A stretch of 14,051 nucleotides of DNA from CAZKXX01 sp964556705 (lineage in GTDB: Bacteria; Acidobacteriota; Terriglobia; UBA7540), in assembly GCA_964556705.1 (NCBI GenBank), contig CAZKXX010000098.1, positions 1-14,051 on the forward strand. Direction: 5' to 3'. The notes under the pieces are model-generated. The model saw nothing but the letters and a program-made list of their open reading frames with translations. It searched no databases and was not told the origin of the DNA. This document shows, piece after piece, positions 11,984 to 14,051 of the stretch (its first letter is position 1; each line of letters starts with the position of its first letter). The position numbers and the translations under genes are program-made.

Positions 11984-12013
11984 GAGATTCCGGGTTCACG
12001 TAGCCGGAATCTC
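11984..12013. promoter_or_regulatory. Perfect 10-bp dyad, candidate operator
   Basis: GAGATTCCGG (11984-11993) and CCGGAATCTC (12004-12013) are exact reverse complements separated by 10 bp. Half-site centres are therefore 20 bp apart, about two helical turns, as expected for a dimeric regulator. It overlaps the candidate -35 of the molybdate transporter. It does not resemble the ModE consensus. It could instead fold as RNA only if transcription starts upstream. Confidence 0.55.
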
Positions 12014-12022
12014 GGGTATGCT
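11995..12022 (+). promoter_or_regulatory. Candidate promoter for molybdate transporter
   Basis: TTCACG (11995-12000) and TATGCT (12017-12022) match the sigma70 hexamers at 4 of 6 each with a 16-bp spacer. The -35 lies in the loop of the dyad, and the right half-site fills most of the spacer. A start near 12029 would leave a leader of about 45 nt. Confidence 0.4.
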
Positions 12023-12073
12023 TTTCGTTTTCACGGGTCCACTCCAACCCCCGCGAATCCCGGGAAGTCGCCA

Positions 12074-13246
12074 ATGAACCTCCAGCATCTGCGCAAGGCC
12101 GCGCGCTTCGACCGCAACGAACTCTCCGGCGCCTTCGGTGATATCGGCACGGACTTTCCCCTGATTGTGGGCATGATTCTGGCGGCCGACCTTCATCCTG
12201 CGAGCGTACTGATTCTGTTCGGGGCCATGCAGTTGTTTTCGGGATTCACCTACGGCCTGCCGATGCCCGTCCAGCCGTTGAAAGCCATGGCGGTGATCGT
12301 CATCACGCAGAAGCTGAGCGGCGAAGTTCTCTATGGCGGCGGGCTCGCCATCGGCATCGCCATGCTGGTGCTGGTCTCCACCCGCCTGATTGACTGGCTG
12401 GCGCGCGTGGTTCCCAAGAGCGTCATTCGCGGCATCCAGCTCGGACTCGGAATGCAGCTTGGTCTTCTCGCTCTGCGCGACTACGTGACGGCCGACGGGG
12501 CACCGGGCTGGGCGCTGGCGGGCGCGGGATTTGTGCTCACGATTCTGCTGCTCGGCAATCGGCGCTTTCCTCCCGCCCCCTTCGTAATCCTCCTGGGCCT
12601 CGGTTACGCGCTTATCTTCAAACTGAACCCATCCGACCTCATCCGTGGCGTGGGCTTGACCCTGCCGAGCTGGCACGTACCCAGCACCGACGCTCTTCTG
12701 ACGGGTTTTCTGGTCCTGGCCCTTCCGCAAATTCCACTTTCGCTCGGCAACTCGATTCTCGCCACGCGTCAGATTGCCGCCGACTATTTTCCGGATCGCC
12801 CCCTCGCCGTTCGAAAGATCGGTTTCACCTACTCCGTCATGAATCTGGTCAATCCCTTCCTGGGAGGGATTCCGACCTGCCACGGCTCGGGCGGGATGGC
12901 CGGCCACTACGCGTTTGGGGCCCGCACAGGCGGATCGGTGGTCATCTACGGGCTGCTTTACCTCTCGCTCGGACTCTTTCTGAGCGGATCGTTTCAGACG
13001 GCGATCCTGCTGTTCCCTCGCCCTGTGCTCGGTGTCATCCTTTTGTTCGAGGCCGTGGCCTTGATGCGCCTGATGGCGGACATGGCCGGCTCTCGCAAGG
13101 ATTTTACAGTCGTCATCCTCGTGGGACTGATGGCGCTGGGACTTCCCTACGGATACGTCATCGGGCTGGTGACGGGGACCCTGCTGGCGAAGGGGCTGAA
13201 TTTGCGCGTTAACTCAGGTGCGAGCCGTCAGGCAGCCGGCCGATGA
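12074..13246 (+). CDS. MOT1-family molybdate transporter
   Basis: This 390-aa membrane protein of about ten hydrophobic segments is likely an inner-membrane molybdate (or sulfate) importer. It carries both MOT1 signatures: PMPVQPLKAM (63-72) and a second block at 264-287 containing PTCHGSGGMAGHYAFG. An opening FGDIGTDFPLI (21-31) and PQIPLSLGNSI (218-228) also fit the family. MOT1 proteins are distant SulP relatives that lack the STAS domain, and none is present here. I chose the ATG at 12074 because homology begins directly after it; the ribosome-binding site is weak. The upstream in-frame extension crosses the dyad and the candidate promoter. The moeA-moaC-mogA group on the other side of the window makes molybdate the preferred substrate, but sulfate cannot be excluded. 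Confidence 0.92.
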   Translation: MNLQHLRKAARFDRNELSGAFGDIGTDFPLIVGMILAADLHPASVLILFGAMQLFSGFTYGLPMPVQPLKAMAVIVITQKLSGEVLYGGGLAIGIAMLVLVSTRLIDWLARVVPKSVIRGIQLGLGMQLGLLALRDYVTADGAPGWALAGAGFVLTILLLGNRRFPPAPFVILLGLGYALIFKLNPSDLIRGVGLTLPSWHVPSTDALLTGFLVLALPQIPLSLGNSILATRQIAADYFPDRPLAVRKIGFTYSVMNLVNPFLGGIPTCHGSGGMAGHYAFGARTGGSVVIYGLLYLSLGLFLSGSFQTAILLFPRPVLGVILLFEAVALMRLMADMAGSRKDFTVVILVGLMALGLPYGYVIGLVTGTLLAKGLNLRVNSGASRQAAGR

Positions 13247-13264
13247 CCGCGTAAGCCAGTGGGA

Positions 13265-14051
13265 TCATCGCTCGGCGTCGCCGGACTCGATCAATCGAAG
13301 CTGGACCACCTGCTGGCTTCCTTCTTCGACGCGCACGGCGACGGCGTGCTCCTCATAGGGCCGCAGGAATTCGTCGTCCTGATAGGCTCCCGACTCCACA
13401 TGGTCCCACGCGAAGAGCTGATACTCGCCCGGCTCGACGCCCTTCAATGAGAACTGACCGTACTGGTCGGTGGTGGAGGTCTGGTACCAGCGAGTCTTCG
13501 CGCGGCGCGAGGGCTCCGGGACCAGGACGACGAGCGCGCCCGCGACGGCCGCACCGTTTTCGTCGGCGACCACGCCTTCCACGCGCCCGCCCGCCGCGCT
13601 GATGACGATTTCCAGGTTGCCGCCCGCCTGGCCTTCACCCACCACGAGCCGCCCATCGGCGAGTTCTTCACCGCCCATGCGGACCGATTTCAGATACGAT
13701 CCCTCAGGGAGCAGTCCGATCTGGACAAAATACTCACCCTCAGCCACGTTGCTCAGGCTGAACGTCCCATCTTTTCGAATGCGGCCTGCCTGCCCGCCAA
13801 ATACGATCCCCTCGACCGCAGATTCGAGCGATACGATCAAGTCGTTTGAAAGATCCAATTCGCCTCCTTCCACGCGGACACTCCCTCGCAACTCAGTCCC
13901 GCGACCGATGACAAGCTGGATACCCTCGATATCGGAATTCGCGACCTCGATTTGCGCGCGAGCCGAGTAACCCCGGTCGCCGTCCCACCACATCGCGTAG
14001 AGCGAGTAGGAACCGGGGGTCACTCCGGGGATTTCGAATTCGCCCTGGGGG
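13265..14051 (-). CDS. Carboxypeptidase-regulatory-like domain protein (C-terminal part)
   Basis: The reading frame is open to the right edge, so the gene is partial and its start lies outside the window. The visible 262 or so codons contain repeated beta-sandwich modules of the carboxypeptidase-regulatory-like type. One ends in an edge-spanning EIPGVTPGSYSLYA element, and a full one runs from GRVEGVVADENGAAVAGA to DQYGQFSLKGVEPGEYQLFA. The C-terminus, with LRPYEEHAVAVRVEEG, is a common ending for these proteins. Family members are usually exported and often have an N-terminal signal peptide. The role is unknown, with surface or periplasmic binding suspected. It converges with the MOT1 gene with only 18 bp between stops. 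Confidence 0.85.
   Translation of the reverse strand, partial: PQGEFEIPGVTPGSYSLYAMWWDGDRGYSARAQIEVANSDIEGIQLVIGRGTELRGSVRVEGGELDLSNDLIVSLESAVEGIVFGGQAGRIRKDGTFSLSNVAEGEYFVQIGLLPEGSYLKSVRMGGEELADGRLVVGEGQAGGNLEIVISAAGGRVEGVVADENGAAVAGALVVLVPEPSRRAKTRWYQTSTTDQYGQFSLKGVEPGEYQLFAWDHVESGAYQDDEFLRPYEEHAVAVRVEEGSQQVVQLRLIESGDAER

Overview
The window looks like chromosomal sequence from a high-GC soil or sediment bacterium, most likely an Acidobacteriota. That placement is an inference. It rests on a carboxypeptidase-regulatory-like repeat protein, a PilZ / four-cysteine / PilZ protein, a receiver-DUF4388 response regulator, and many GTAG-headed palindromes and heptanucleotide arrays between genes. 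No 16S or other marker gene is present to confirm it. There are 14 protein genes: ten on the minus strand (one cut by the right edge) and four on the plus... counted by block below, three are on plus. I see no tRNA, rRNA, CRISPR, transposase or phage gene.

Layout. Positions 190-6913 form one long minus-strand block. In transcription order it reads glgA (glycogen synthase), trxA (thioredoxin with a CAPC active site), purA (adenylosuccinate synthetase), moeA, moaC, a receiver-DUF4388 response regulator, and mogA. The last four place three molybdenum-cofactor genes around a signalling gene. A 327-bp region with a 12-unit heptamer array separates glgA from a divergent plus-strand DUF58 membrane protein (7241-8635). 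Next comes a 486-bp gene-free stretch packed with perfect hairpins, then a plus-strand PilZ protein (9122-9976). It converges with a minus-strand pair: an AI-2E/PerM family permease followed by a secreted DUF4198 protein (11889 down to 9984). Divergent from that pair is a plus-strand MOT1-type molybdate transporter (12074-13246), which has a perfect 10-bp dyad overlapping its candidate promoter. The right edge cuts a minus-strand carboxypeptidase-regulatory-like protein (13265 to the edge).

How it fits together. MoaC makes cyclic pyranopterin monophosphate, MogA adenylates molybdopterin and MoeA inserts molybdate. The MOT1 transporter, about 9 kb away, could supply that molybdate. moaA, moaD, moaE and modABC are not in the window.

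The most interesting material is non-coding. (1) A family of REP-like palindromes has a GTAG head and compensatory changes in the stem. The head supplies the TAG stop codon of the response-regulator and DUF58 genes, and a related hairpin spans the moeA stop. (2) Heptanucleotide arrays of unrelated sequence but identical period sit in four intergenic regions. One of them carries the moaC ribosome-binding site. (3) A symmetric operator-like dyad lies upstream of the molybdate transporter. I found no convincing novel defence or biosynthetic system.
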